DNA of 64,000 nt, from contig NC_088175.1 of assembly GCF_028769735.1 (NCBI RefSeq), positions 1,426,001-1,490,000 of the forward strand, read 5' to 3'. Positions 38,326 to 50,515 of the stretch are shown piece after piece. A program made the position numbers and the translations under genes. The DNA is from Zonotrichia leucophrys gambelii (taxonomy: Eukaryota; Chordata; Aves; Passeriformes; Passerellidae). The notes under the pieces were generated by a model. It was given only the letters and a program-made list of their open reading frames with translations, had not been told where the DNA came from and did not search any database. Within the stretch, counting starts at the first letter, position 1, and each line of letters opens with the position of its first letter.

Positions 38326-41300
38326 AGTCCATACACTGATGCTACATAATTTAGATACTATATTCCCCTTTCCAACAGGATTTTGGGATACTGGAAGAGC
38401 TTTGGCTCTCCTGAAGCCCACATTTTCCCCTAACAGCATATTTTTGAATATCCTTAAATGGACTTTCCCTGTCCCACAGGGGAAATAATTCTGCCAGCCT
38501 CATCCTGTCCTGGAGCAAAGAGGGCTGAGCCCAACCTAGCACAAAATCCTTTTTATAGGGCTTTTAATTAAGGCTAATTGATGTATTCATGGCAGGCAGC
38601 CAGACACAGAGTTGGTGCACACCAGTAGTCTCAGATTGTGGGCCAAACAAGCTTGCATCTCCAAGAAGAAAACAACAAAGAAAAGAACATATCTGCTTCA
38701 TAGAAAACAGATAAAAGGTTTGTGAGAATACTGCCTCAGATCCCTGGTTCCACGTGCCATGCATCAGGGGGCTGATTAGCATAATATAAGAAATAAATAC
38801 AATTTACTCAGCACGGCCTGGTCAAGCCCTTTTTAAATGCTTCTGCTATTTGAGTGTACAAAATCAATATGTGCCTTCTTGTCCCACTGTGCACTACAAG
38901 GTCAATTTTCTGCCTGGCTAAATGCACCCTCAGTAAGGATGATTTTAGTTTGTTTGTCATTTGTTAGATAGCACAGCACTGATCTTTGCACAATATTCTT
39001 TATGTCAGTAAGAACATTCACTGCTTCTCTGCCAGAAGAAATGTGGACTTTTTGTCAGTTCTAGCTCCATTCAGCACTTTGCTTTAAGAACATATTACAT
39101 TTGAAAATGCACCATAGCATATTAAACCAAATAAAACACGTAGAGATTGTGTTATCTTCTTGCACCAAAAAAATTAGGGGAGAGTCATAAAAAATATTCC
39201 CAGATGTGGAAATCTAGATGGATCAAACTTTTCCTCCTACAGCCTATTAAGAGCAATGTTAACAAAACCCATTCAAACCCTCCTCTGCAGGAAAATGGTA
39301 TTTGAAAACCTTTTTTTAAAAAAATAAATCAGGTATCACTTTGACACCACCTCTCTTAGGGAAAAAAGTATTTATTTTAAAAGACAATCTGTCCAATTTT
39401 GACATCCAAAAAGATAGGCTTGAGTTTTCTAAATGCTCAAAATCCAAGTAAAAAAAGCAGAAATTTCTCACAATATATCCTTCTATGTCCTCACTCCCAA
39501 ATTCCTATTAAAACTTTGGATTATTTTTTTGTTTTTCCCTCCAGTTCAGGACATCTTTTTCCCCTAAAACCCTCTAAGCTATTTCATGAGCACAACATCT
39601 GTTTTCTGACCCAGGCAATGATGTGGAATGGTCTCAGTTACTTCCAGGGCAACTGCTCTTGGCTTTGCAAAGAGTACAGCATTATTTCTGCAGCTTCCAG
39701 TCCTCTGAAACTGTCCTGGGATCCAAAATACATATTAAAGTCTGGTCTGATTATCAGATTCAGCCTTCACACCTGTGCAACAGGGTTACTCTCCATGTGG
39801 TGCTAAATGAAGACTGAACTTGAGTCTGGCAATGAGCCCAAACTCTGGTGCAGCATCAAGCCCCTACACTTGTGCTACTTCTACAGAACACAGAGAAGAA
39901 AAATGGACAAAGCTTAGCTTGTCACTTCCAGAATCAGCTCTGCTCTAACCCCCGTGCCCTGGCAAAGACAGGAAAAAAAAATTATAAATACAAACTCAGA
40001 AGAACTGAATCCTCACTACAACAGGTTTTTTTTTTTCAGTAATTATCCTGAAGTGCTGTTCTATCTCTTATATGCAACATTACACCAAAAAAGCTATTAA
40101 AAGTACTCTAGTTCATTTGCTTTGGGAAGTGTTTACTTTTCTGTACACATTTTCTGTACACAATTTATTTCTATTCCAGAGTCCAGAAAGATAAAATCCA
40201 CTGGTGTGCAGGTAAAATGCTTTGGACACACAAAGCACAGGGTAGGTGCTAAGGATGCTGTTCCCAGCATCTGGCAGGAACATCTGTACAGGTTTTGAGC
40301 TCTTACAGGAAAGGAAAGGAAAGCATGCAGCCAAGAGCTCCCTCCCCATGGTGTGTCACTGCTTGAGCACTGGCCTGGGTGGAAGTGACACCTTGGTGTC
40401 CTTATTGCACTTAATGACTACAGGTGGCTGCTTTCAGTCCAGCCTGAACTACAGGACTGTGAATCATGCTTTTGAACAGAGAAGGAAAGCCCCAGTCACT
40501 CATCACATCATGCACAATGACATCTCCACGAGGGGACAATGACAACCCCGTGGGAGACGAACTGCTGACGACTCCATGAAGCAACAGGTAATGCTCCCAA
40601 ACACTGATTTTGGAGGCAAAGTCCTTCAGAATTGCACCAGTCATTGCCAACCCCACAAACTGGGCCTCCCCCAGCACACAGAGCCTGGGACAGCCCATCC
40701 ACAGGGCATCCATCACACACTCCACTGCTTTGTGCAAGGTACAAGCTGGTTCCACTGAACTGGCAATGGACAGTGCTGGGATATCAGAGTCAAAGCAGCA
40801 CTAGAAATAGACCTGGAGACACTGTATTTGTTCCATGGACTTGGTATTTTACACTATTTAGCCACTCACTACACATTTGAACCACTCAAGCTGCACTTGA
40901 ACTGTAATAGACATTCTGGGCCTGCCCAAATGATTTTCAAGGTCAGACGAATCCTGTTAATACATTCTCTCATTGTAAAGTGGCACAAAGTTACACCTGA
41001 CTTGCAAGATAAACCTAAACAGAGATCCCTTTGCATGCCATGCAGTTCTACCTAGAATTAATATCAGTCATAGAGAAAGAAAAGCAGTCTGTCACAAAGG
41101 CAGAGGAATTAAGGCTAAAGCTTTCTAACAAAGCCAACCCCCATTATCCTGCTGTCTCTTTTACAGCATCACTTCATGGCAGGTTCATGCATTCCAGGAA
41201 TTTTAACAAAGCCTGGCCCCCAGACTGAGCCTGATGGCTCAGCTATTCACCAGGCAGCCCTGGGCAGTGGCTGTGTGTCTGTCTACACCAGCAGACCAAG

Positions 41301-43505
41301 TCAGGCAAGAACATTCAACACTTGACACCTTGGCACTTGAACTGTACCCACAAGGTCTGTGCAGACTCCTGTAACTCCCTAAGCCCACAACACCCCATTC
41401 TTTCAGAGTCCCATGGTGGGAATTTTCACAGGAATGGGAAGTCCTGTTGTTTTGCAGGTGCAGGTTGTTCTTGCAGTCCAAACCATGGCTGCAGAGTCAT
41501 GGATTTGCACTTGTGTCAGAACAGCAGCTGCAAAATACAGCTGAAAATTCTAACAGAGGCAACTGCAGCTGCTGAGAACTAAAATGAGAATGAGCGTTTG
41601 GCCTGACCACCAGGCTTTGGGGAGGGCTGTGCCCTACTGTGGCTTTTTGTTCTTCCCCCCCCTCTTTTTTTTTTTTTTTTCTCTAATTTCTCTAAGAAAG
41701 AGGCAAAAACAGGACAGAAAAAACTGTCATCTCCCCAAAAGCCTCCATGAGTTAACACAACAGAAGGAATGACTTCTCTAGACTTCTTATGAACTTTTGG
41801 AGCTCTATGGGTTTGCATTTCACAGTCAAAGATATGTTCACCCTAAGATGTCGATTCCTAACTGCCACTACTGCAAATGATGGTTTGTTTGGGTTTAGGG
41901 GTTCTGTTAGTTTTTCAGGATGTGATTTTGTTTAGTCTAGTTTTCTAATGTTAAAAAATGGATCTAATACTGGTGTTTAGAATGCTCACTAATTATAGCC
42001 ATGTATTTGATATACCTGAATCATAGTGATGTCTTGTGGTACATCCATGTTTTACTCCAGGCACTTTTGAAAACAGGATCTTGATACAAGAGGTCCTTTA
42101 AGCCAGAGCCAGGGGGAATCCTTCTCTGAAGGGGCCACTGTGCTCTGCTGGGTTGGCCTCAAACTATACCAGGTAACACCTCTGAAGCTGCAATGGCAAT
42201 TTCTGCTATGCATCTTGTGTACCTGGATTCAAACCAGTGCAAATGGAGAGGCAAAAACCCTCACCACACTCAGGGGCAGAGTCCCGAAGTCCAGCTCCAA
42301 ACAGGAGACCAAACAAGATCCAGTGCAAAGCCTGCCCTGTTGTAGCCCTGCGAAGCCAGCAGCTCCAGCCCAGGAGTGGAGAGGGGGTCTGAGCACAGCC
42401 CAAGGCTCGCAGATGCTGATGGGAGGCAGCTAAGAGGAGGGACAGAACCTCTGACACCAGCCTGAGGGACTCAGTGTGTGTGGGACCTGTGGGCACTGCA
42501 AACTTGCTCCTGAAATGTGGCCCCTCCATGCACTGAAACCTGCAGGATCCCCAGGCAGGAGCACTCCAGGCAGGGCTCCATCCCCCAGCACACCCACCAC
42601 CCTCCCAGCATCATCCAAGCACCTTGGACTACACAGAACTACACCCTGACCAGTTATTGTCTCTTTTTCTAAAGGCAGCTGCAGACTGATAAATGACCTC
42701 ATGGAAGAGAGTGGAGGGGGATTTACTGCAGCCTTTTAACTTCAGGCTTTCAAATCTGCTCCTGTTGTTCCCAAGAAGCTGAACTGTGAGTGTTCTCTCC
42801 CTTGCTCAGACCTCGTGCAAAGTCTTTCCGCCAGGGGCAATAGGGGGGGACAGGGGGAGAGCAACCTCAACCCCACAAAAATGGGACATGCTAATGAAGA
42901 TACTGACAGAACCGGACACCACCACTGAGTGCTGCAAAGAGAATTTACATAATGTTACTCTAACAGTTCAGTAAAAATGACATCAGTAAAAGGAGGCTTT
43001 CAAGAAATAAGTTACCCCCAAACACTCAGGGAGTGCAACTGAGTTTCTGTTAGTTTCATTTTGTTACATAAATCACCATTGTTATTATTCTTCTTATTAT
43101 TATTATTTCTTACTTACGATGTTAAAAGAGCAGGAGGATACTTGAAATAAAAGGCTGTGCATGCACAATACCCACACAAATAAATTCCAGTGTTCCACCC
43201 TAGCACCAGGCACGGTGCCCTTCCCTGCCCACTGAGCTGAGCCCTCCCTTTAGGAGGAGTAGGGGAATTCATCACCAAATATACAGTATAGTCATGGAAT
43301 GATACCAGGAAACAAACAATACTAACAGGAGTCTGAACGTGTCCTTCACGTCATATTAATCTACTGTTTAACTCGGCAGAAAAGACAGTGAGGAAATAAA
43401 AGCTCAATTCACCCAGCCTGAGATCAAAACTGTCATGGCAATATTGGCAGGTTAGACCCTGATTCTTTAAATAGTACATTGCCTTTGTTAAACAAAAGTC
43501 ATTCT

Positions 43506-43511
43506 TTTATT
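43506..43511 (-). terminator. KCNH5: Candidate poly(A) signal AATAAA for KCNH5
   Basis: AATAAA on the minus strand (TTTATT on plus), about 287 bp past the stop codon. It is followed on the minus strand by a T-rich stretch (CTTTTGTTT) that could act as a downstream element. Whether it is used cannot be judged from sequence alone. Confidence 0.4.
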
Positions 43512-43797
43512 ACATAATAGAGATTATAAATAAATGTAAAGTGTGCATGCAGTCAACTGCATATTATACAAGCAATATCTATGTTAATAATTGCTTTCTT
43601 TGGCAGGCCAGAATCCAGCTGGACATGCAATATTTACATATCAAAATCCTTGGTGTGTTCAAGTCATATTGGATGCAAGTGAAAATATATATGTATATAT
43701 ATTTACCGTATACACACACATTTATATATATATATGTATAAAGGTATATATACACCTCTGCATATATACTGTATACATATATACACATAGGTATATG
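43507..43797 (-). other. KCNH5: Predicted proximal 3' UTR of KCNH5
   Basis: This is the stretch between the stop codon and the first AATAAA on the minus strand. It starts with about 110 bp of TA/TG-repeat DNA and then becomes ordinary AT-rich sequence. The true 3' UTR may run much further, because only one weak end signal was found. Confidence 0.5.
43684..43797. repeat. TA/TG-rich microsatellite in the KCNH5 3' UTR
   Basis: Interrupted (TA)n and (CA)n runs, with self-complementary TATATA words, reach to the base next to the stop codon. Confidence 0.9.
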
Positions 43798-44745
43798 CTA
43801 AAAGTGGATTTCATCTTTTTCAGATTCGGGTGATGCAGGCCTTGAAACACTAAAAATATCCTGACAGGATATCTGGGGAGGGGACTGGGGTGATAAATGA
43901 GACTTGGGGGAAGAGAGCTGGGATACGTTCTTTTCAGATAATATTTTTAAAATTTCTGCCACCTGCTTCTCAAGGGCAGCCATCCTGCTGCTTAGCAGCT
44001 GGATATCTTCTTTGAGTTCGTGCTTGACTTCCTGCAGCGTGGTTTGTAAGGCCTGCTCAGGAATGGGGTAGAAAGGACACCTAGCATCCGCCTGGATGGG
44101 GCTATGCTCCAGGGGGCTGCGAGTCTCACCAGCTTTATCCAAGCGAAGGTCACTTTTTGTGATCCCACTGTCACAAGAGTCTGTTTTCCTCAGTGGGTTT
44201 TTATTTACACCGTTCTCCGAGTCATTGGACTTGGGGTCATCGGACAGCAACCCCATGGACTCGGCCTTTGTGACGTTGTTCCAGTCCTCCTTCTTCTCCT
44301 CGTGGGCGCCCATGGTGTTCTTCAGCCGGAGCCAGCCCTTCCCGTTCCCGTTCTTCATCCTCATGGGGCTGTTCACCTTGAGGCATTTCTGCTCTCCGTT
44401 CCCGTTTGGCTTCAGCTCCATCACGTCGCGGTTGTTCTGCTTCACGGCCTCGCTGCTTTTCATGTAGGCCAGGGTGGTCTGGATGGGCGTGATCTGGGAC
44501 ACGGTGACCACGCTGGTGCCCGTGATGGAGGCCCCGTTCTGCACGCTCCTGCTCTCCACCTGCAGCTGGTTCCGCTCGGGGTCGGCGTGGCTGGAGCCCT
44601 GGTTGCGCATCTCCTTCTGCTGTTTGAATTTCTGGAAGAGCTTCCGCACGGGGTGGTCCACGGGGATGCTCAGGGTCACCTCGTTCTTCTGGCGCAGGCG
44701 CTCCTCTTCCTCCTTCTTGACGTCGCTGATCTTCCTAAAGATGAT
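43798..44745 (-). CDS. KCNH5: KCNH5 (EAG2/Kv10.2 potassium channel), last coding exon
   Basis: This exon encodes the last 315 residues of a voltage-gated EAG-family potassium channel, a tetrameric plasma-membrane channel of neurons. It begins in phase 0 right after a splice acceptor and ends at a TAG stop (43798-43800). Exon residues 1-22 ([15 protein letters not shown]...) follow the cyclic-nucleotide-binding-homology domain. Residues 31-45 ([15 protein letters not shown]) match the basic segment that binds calmodulin in EAG1. Residues 187-203 contain the family motif [17 protein letters not shown]. Residues 233-272 form a heptad-rich coiled coil ([14 protein letters not shown]...), the C-terminal tetramer-assembly region. 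The end reads DIFSVSRP...DEIHF. From memory this tail fits KCNH5; KCNH1 instead ends in a DIFGAS-type tail and lacks the [11 protein letters not shown] stretch. The length fits roughly residues 674-988 of a protein of about 988 aa. The pore, voltage sensor and PAS domain lie on exons outside the window. No frameshift or internal stop is present. The first half is CpG-rich. Confidence 0.95.
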   Translation of the reverse strand: MIFRKISDVKKEEEERLRQKNEVTLSIPVDHPVRKLFQKFKQQKEMRNQGSSHADPERNQLQVESRSVQNGASITGTSVVTVSQITPIQTTLAYMKSSEAVKQNNRDVMELKPNGNGEQKCLKVNSPMRMKNGNGKGWLRLKNTMGAHEEKKEDWNNVTKAESMGLLSDDPKSNDSENGVNKNPLRKTDSCDSGITKSDLRLDKAGETRSPLEHSPIQADARCPFYPIPEQALQTTLQEVKHELKEDIQLLSSRMAALEKQVAEILKILSEKNVSQLSSPKSHLSPQSPPQISCQDIFSVSRPASPESEKDEIHF

Positions 44746-44776
44746 CTGTGGGGGGATAAATCCACGACAGAGTCAG
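44746..44776 (-). promoter_or_regulatory. KCNH5: 3' splice acceptor and branch-point candidate of the last KCNH5 intron
   Basis: Read on the minus strand, the intron ends TTTATCCCCCCACAG directly before the exon codons ATC ATC TTT. The tract is short and C-rich. A CTGAC branch-point-like motif lies at 44772-44776, about 28 nt upstream of the exon. The reading frame stays open and conserved up to this AG and the protein match stops there, which fixes the exon edge. Confidence 0.85.
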
Positions 44777-44958
44777 GACCCAAAGGACACGGCATGAAAA
44801 TATTAATTTGAGATGGGTAATAAGTCTTGAGAACAGCCATTTCTCTCTTTATTCTTAATTCTGATCTTCTTTTCCATCTTAATTTTTTGTAGTGATTTCA
44901 AATGGAGCTGATCAAGACACAGCAACCTCAAGGTTAACCACTATAGATAGGGTACTTA

Positions 44959-45325
44959 TGTCACAGACATGTTTTCTGAAAAATCCTTTCCTTAGGATTT
45001 TTCCTCCTGAGAAGCTGAGAGGCCTCAGGAACAAAATGTAAACATTGATTATCTGTTGCTGTGGAATGCAACAGGTGCATCTGTGATTGGCCCATGTTGG
45101 TTGTTTCTAATTAATGGCCAATCACAGCTGGCTCGGACTCTGTCTGAGATACAAGCCTTTGTTATCATTCCTTCTTTTTCTACTCTTAGCCAGCCTTCTG
45201 ATGAAATCTTTTCTTCTATTCTTTCAGTATAGTTTTAATAAAATATATAAAATAAAATAATAAATCAAGCCTTCTGAAACATGGAGTCAGATCCTCATCC
45301 TGGGACCCCTGTGAACACTGTCACA
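44959..45325 (+). mobile_element. Solo LTR, family A copy 2
   Basis: It starts TGTCACAGACATG and ends GAACACTGTCACA, with a perfect TACTTA TSD (44953-44958, 45326-45331). An AATAAAATAATAAATCAAGC poly(A) block lies near the 3' end. It lies antisense to KCNH5, in the last intron about 210 bp from the acceptor. Confidence 0.92.
45081..45127. promoter_or_regulatory. Opposed CCAAT-box pair in LTR family A copy 2
   Basis: CTGTGATTGG (45081-45090) and CCAATCACAG (45118-45127), a perfect 10-bp inverted pair. Confidence 0.6.
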
Positions 45326-45365
45326 TACTTACACATACACACAGACACTTTCTTAACAGGATACA

Positions 45366-45432
45366 TTAAAGGTGGGTTTCACCTTTTTTCTTGATGCAGA
45401 AGATACTACTACTTGAAGAACTAAAAATATCC
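45366..45432 (-). pseudogene. Degenerate micro-copy of the KCNH5 C-terminal coding end
   Basis: On the minus strand this reads GATATTTTTAGT, then TTCAAG, and ends GAAACCCACCTTTAA. The true exon end reads GATATTTTTAGT, then TTCAAG, and ends GAAATCCACTTTTAG. Conceptually the copy gives DIFSSSSSS...KKKGETHL-stop against DIFSVSRP...KDEIHF-stop, in the same frame and with no internal stop. Thirteen bases match exactly at one end and about 20 of 24 at the stop end, with one gap and one insertion between. Similarity fades on both sides. It lies about 620 bp upstream of the real exon in transcript order and about 40 bp from the solo LTR at 44959-45325. It could be a templated insertion, a partial tandem duplication, or chance resemblance. 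Expression is unknown. Confidence 0.55.
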
Positions 45433-46567
45433 AAACACCAACAGAAGGAAAGAAACGGAACAAAGAGAAGAAAGCCCTTGACAAAGAACCCAAATACTGT
45501 GATGCCATTACTCACACTCATACCTGCTCTGTCACTATCTTTAGTACAGATCAAAAGGAAACAGTAATTCAGCAGGGACTACACAGCTGCAAGATAAATT
45601 CAATGTACACACCCTTCCAGAGGCTGCAAAATCCCAGCTTGCTCAATACTTTTTGGTTTTGCTGTTAGGGTCAGGGTTTTTAGGAGTGTTGGAGGGTGCA
45701 ATTAGGTTCCTCGTGGGTCACAAGTGTGGCTTCACACATTATACGAGTGTTTACTGCACATATGTCTAATATGTGTAGGTGAACTGGCAGCACCACGGAG
45801 AAGCAGAGTAACAGGGCTGTGTGTGGCTCTAAATCCCAGCAATATCCAACCTCTCATCATGCCATTTAATGCTGAGTTATTTCACCCAGCAGTATCTCTC
45901 AGGCTGCTACAGAAAAAGGAATTTCAGTCTCAAGCTGAGGGAGGATCTACAGAGAAAAATCTTTTTGTTGATTTTCTGCATGTTACTCATATGATTTTTT
46001 TTTTTATTTTTAGGTTCATCCAGTTTTCTTGAATGTGGGACTGGGAATCTGGGAAACTGGTTCTCTGTTTGACAACACTGTGAAAAGCAGCCTGTGATTA
46101 AATACAAATATGGACTGTGAAGGGATAGTGTGGTAAGAAAAGGAAAACAAAGCCCTTGAAATACACAAACAAAACCCTGTGTCAGTCAGCCGTAGGCTTT
46201 TGAAATATCAACTTGAGTATCCATATTTGAGAATCTATTTACTTTCAAGTCTCACATCTTCAGAAGTCAGCAGAGAAGTGCCATGATGGGTACAGATCTT
46301 CACTGCATGAATCTGGGATGAGCTGGACTTCAAAGCTTCATTAGAGAGCTTTCAAATGCAGTAGATCTCTCCTTGCCTGCTGCTGATAGACACAGCTGCT
46401 TAGAATAATTTGGTTAACTTGCTTATTAGAAGCCCAGTTAAAAAAATATAAACAAAACCAAGGGACAACCATGGAAGTTACTTTAATGTGACTACTCTGA
46501 CCTAGATGCAGTGACACATTCCCTCATTTGGAGGCTCCCCTTCATTAGCAGCTTCCCTTATGGAGCT

Positions 46568-46573
<6 letters not shown>

Positions 46574-46616
<43 letters not shown>
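46574..46616. repeat. (CT)n microsatellite
   Basis: About 21 uninterrupted CT units. Confidence 0.95.
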
Positions 46617-46618
<2 letters not shown>

Positions 46619-46818
46619 GCTACTCTCAAGAGCAAATAAGGGCAAGAGAAACTGCCCTTGATTCAAAATTGAGTGATCACATTTAATTGAAGCCACGCTC
46701 TCTAAAGGCACATTTGGAAGGTGGGTGGTGTGTGATGTTTTGTTTGTGCCTCTCTTGCCCCAGAGGGCAGCACAGCACCTCTGGCAGAAGATGCAGCAGT
46801 GAAAGCAGCCAGCTGCAG

Positions 46819-46846
46819 GGATGTGTCCCCAAGGATGTGTCCCCAA
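46819..46846. repeat. 14-bp tandem repeat, two copies
   Basis: GGATGTGTCCCCAA twice in a row. Confidence 0.85.
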
Positions 46847-47004
46847 GGAGTGTCTCAGGGGACATGGCTGGTTCCCCTCCAGGTGTCCCTGTTTGGCTGT
46901 GATGCTCTGCCTTGTGCTGAGTCCTGAAAACATCTTCAGTGGGGGAAACATCCTCCACCTAATGCTTTACAAGGTTGTGTGGGGACAGGAAAAGGGGGAA
47001 TGAG

Positions 47005-47218
47005 ACTAGGTTTAGACTGGATGCTAGGTGGAAATTATTTACTGTGAGGGCGTGAGGCCCTGGCACAGATTGCCCAGAGCGGCCTCATCCCTGGCAGTGT
47101 TCCAGGCCAGGATGGATGGGCCTTGGAGCAACCTGGGATAGTGGAAGATGTCCCTGCCCATGGCAGTATGATCTTTCAAGTCCCTTCCAACCCAAACCAT
47201 TCTATGTTTCCATGATTC
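47005..47218 (+). mobile_element. CR1 LINE 3' end, plus orientation
   Basis: GATTGCCCAGAGCGGCCTC, ATGTCCCTGCCCATGGCA, TTCAAGTCCCTTCCAACCC and AACCATTCTATGTTTCCATG follow the CR1 3' end order, including the terminal ATTCTATG-type words. Confidence 0.92.
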
Positions 47219-50200
47219 CCCTGCTTTCTGGCCATGAATCTGTTTCACAGCTCGAGCCCCCTGCTCCCTGAATGCAGCCTGTGCCTGGCTGGGCTGTCCA
47301 GAGGCAGTGTAGGATGCTGGAAGGGGAGGATGTTGGAAGGGAGGCAGCTCCAGCAGCCTGGCACAGGCCCACAGTGCTTCCCTGGCCAGTGTGGCACTGG
47401 ATGTGCCATTGGGAAAGGCAGGAGGAACTCTGACAACTCCTGTCCTACTGCATGTTTACAATAACCAGAATGACAGCAACAAAGACCACAGCAGCAGTTT
47501 TTGATTCCTCTCCCAAAGCTTGCACTTCACTGAAAATTACCCTCACCTCCCTGTCTCCCTCAGTCCAATCTTGGTTCTTTTATCTCTCTTCTAGACTCAG
47601 CTCAAACCTTCCCCAGAAAGAGGTTATCTCCCTGCACAGAATATAATTACCAGTGACTGCTGCTGCTGGATTTGGCAGAAGAAAAGCCAAAACCTCTCTA
47701 ATCTGACACCACCTGTACCTCACACTCCTGAAGTACGTCCTTATAGAAGTCAGGAAATTACTGTGAAGCTTTTTGCCCCAGAACCACTTGGCCAGTCGTC
47801 ATTTGGATGAGTTGAGCCCAGTGGCAAAGGCGTCTGAGCCTGAGTGCTGCTGTGACTCAGAGCAGAGCAAACACTTTGGGAACAGCAGAAAGGGATGGTG
47901 GCCAAGGTGGAAAATGCCATCAAATACAGGATGCAATACAGGATCTGGTCTGCTGTGTGAGGCCAAGGACCCACTGACCACTGACAGCCATGAGCTTTAC
48001 CCCATGGCAAAGCTTTATGGCCATGCAGTGAAGACACACACCCAAAGCCCTGCTGTCACCTCCTCAGAACATGTTCTCTCAGCTTCCTGCAGGACACAAG
48101 CTGACAGAGATCTTCAATGAATTATTTCCCTTTTCTTCTCTTGGGACAGAAAATGCTCCAGCCTGAGATGGTTCTGGGCAGCTCCTTTGAAGAAGCAGAT
48201 CTGCCACATGCTGATTAGTGCAGAAAATGCCCAGGGACTCAGAAATGCAGGGGTTTGCTGAGAGTCAAGGATTCAGGAGTGATCTACCCCAGTGGAGCCC
48301 TATTTCCAAAGGAGCAAAGGTGGGCTGGAGCACAGCCCTGGGCCTACTCCCTCCTTGGCTCTCTCATGTAACTTGTAGGTGTTCATAGCTGTTTTATTTT
48401 CTTTTTCACTCAGAAATGCATAACCAAGCAGACCCTCACATCCCAACTCACCGTGTGGGATAATGGCACTTTGGATGGAGACTGAGGTCTTGGTCCTTAC
48501 TCTCCCACTGAACTACTCTGCCAAGGAAATCATTTCACCCCATGGAGAACTTCCCTCTCTTCCTTCCCCTTAACCAAGGAAGATGCATCCTAGCACAGCA
48601 AGGATCCAGTTTTGGTCAGGAGTACTTGAGAGCAGTAGAATATGTACAAGTAAAAGAAAAGAAAGATCCTAAATAGACAAAGAACTGAAGAAAAAAAACA
48701 AGATGTGAATTCTAGCACTAACAGAGCAATAGTTGTTTTTCATTACCAATTTTTTCCATATTAGGAGATTTTTCATGTGGCTGGATTTAATCTGCTTCCA
48801 CAGTGGTTTAAACTAAACCAGAATAGCTAAAATGTGTTTACATTTACAAATGTTTGCATGGAAACTTAATTCTATTAATGTCTAATAACTTTAACCAGCT
48901 TTTTTTCTTTATAAATAAGAACTGGAAAACATCTCATGCGATCTGACATTTCTCTGCAGATTGGAAGAGCGTTATTTTGAAATCTTAGGCTGGATGAGCT
49001 ATTTCATTTGTCCCTGACCCTTCTCAGAGAAGTTACACACAGGCCTGCCCAAATGTATGTCCCAGGAACAGTCACAATCTTTAAAGAAAAAGCTGAATTA
49101 AGTGTGTATAGTTTATTTCAAGGAATAAAGAGCCACAGTTCTGTCTCACACCAAGTTCTAAATTCATTAATGTAACAGACATTAAGTACAGGACTCCAAT
49201 TCCTTTATGGATGAGATTGTGAAAGACTCTTCCATGTGGCACACATTTTGTCCCATGGGTCCAGGTTCCTGGTTTTCTCTTAGTGTATTTATTTTAGGAA
49301 GAAGGGGCAACAGAGATGACATTAATTACTGAGCTGGCAAAGATGAAGCAGAAGTTAACTGACATTCAGCCATGGGGATTGAAATACTCAGGTTATTTAT
49401 GAGGCAGGCACAGAGGAGTAAACAGCATTTTAAGATTCTCCATCTGATCTCAACCTCAGCCTCCCTTCCACACCAAGAGGTAACTGATGTGAGTGTGAAC
49501 TCTGTCCCTCCAAAGGGGGACCTTACCCCAGGTCCTGGCAATGGATGTGTCGCAGCCCCTCTGAGGCGCCAGCTGGTATAACCAGCCCCAAAGCCAAGTG
49601 CAGATGAGGGCACCAGCAATGAGGAGTCAGGGAGGCAGCTCAAAGCTGAGACACACACTGAATTAAAGAGTAAAGCTGTGGCCTTTTCAGGTGCTTTGAA
49701 ATGCATCACTTGTCTGCTGTCTTTTTTTTGTAGCAGTACTGTGGAAATCATCCCTGCATGACCTTGCTCCATCCAGGAGATCTGCACAAAGATCCCTTAA
49801 TAAGTGACTCCAAGGCAGGTACGTGAAGGGATTACAGAGCTGGTAAAAGTCTTGAAGAATTACAGGGAGTTCATAAACAGTGGCAGCTGTCTGAGCAGAG
49901 ATCACCCTGTCCTGTGCCTGAACATCCCATGCCGTTGTTAGTGGTGCCCAAGGTGTGCCTGCTCCTCTCCACAGAAATGGCCAGAAAGGGACAGCCATGG
50001 ATCCAGAGGGAGCACAGTTGTCATGGTGATGGATGCAGTGTGTGTGCACTGACTGGGAGGGAGAGAGGGGAGGAGGGAGGGAGAGCCACACAAAGCCACC
50101 AAAAAGCAAAGATTGTCACAGACCCTGTCCTGGGAGAATTGGTTTGACTCAGCTCACTGGACATTTCTGCAGCAGAAACACCACACTTCAGTCCCCACAG

Positions 50201-50461
50201 CCACAGCCACATCCACATCCACTCAGTAACCACAGGTCACTCTCATTGAAGCACAGACCAGGCTGATGTCAGTGCTGATCATCTCTGAAAAGTTTGTTTT
50301 GGGGGTAATTATCTTGTCTGAATCAATGTCTTGTAGAAGCCCCATCTCCCTTGCATCTGATTGTTCACAATCCAATGTATTTGTCCAGATCCCTGTATTT
50401 TTGTTCCTATTTAATACAGCAACTTCTGAGAAGGCATCTGAGATCAGTGAGATAAGAATAA

Positions 50462-50515
50462 TAGAATCACAGAATTATTAAGGTTAGAATCAAGATAATC
50501 AAGTTAATGGTTGAT
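50462..50515 (-). mobile_element. CR1 LINE terminal scrap
   Basis: TAGAATCACAGAATTATTAA then GGTTAGAATCAAGAT matches the very end of CR1 in reverse. Confidence 0.55.

Larger units (their letters stand above)
30783..43500. other. Intergenic stretch downstream of KCNH5
   Basis: No gene recognised across about 12.7 kb. The open frame of 199 codons at 31071-31670 has an equally open antisense neighbour and no known motif. It holds a CR1 tail (38231-38325), A-rich pentamer repeats (37321-37388) and poly-T runs (36938-36955, 41667-41680). Confidence 0.5.

Noticed and set aside
44104..44811. 235-codon open frame antisense to the KCNH5 exon, leucine/valine rich
   Set aside because: It mirrors the GC-rich codons of the real exon. 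It has no motif of its own, crosses the splice acceptor, and its composition is explained by the opposite strand.
45360..45480. Acceptor-like TTTTTAG in front of the KCNH5 micro-copy as a working alternative exon
   Set aside because: Splicing there in phase 0 would meet a stop after three codons, so the copy would not be read in its matching frame. It is kept only as a degenerate copy.
46502..46951. 149-codon minus frame with an RE repeat
   Set aside because: The RERERE run is the CT microsatellite, and the remainder has no recognisable domain.
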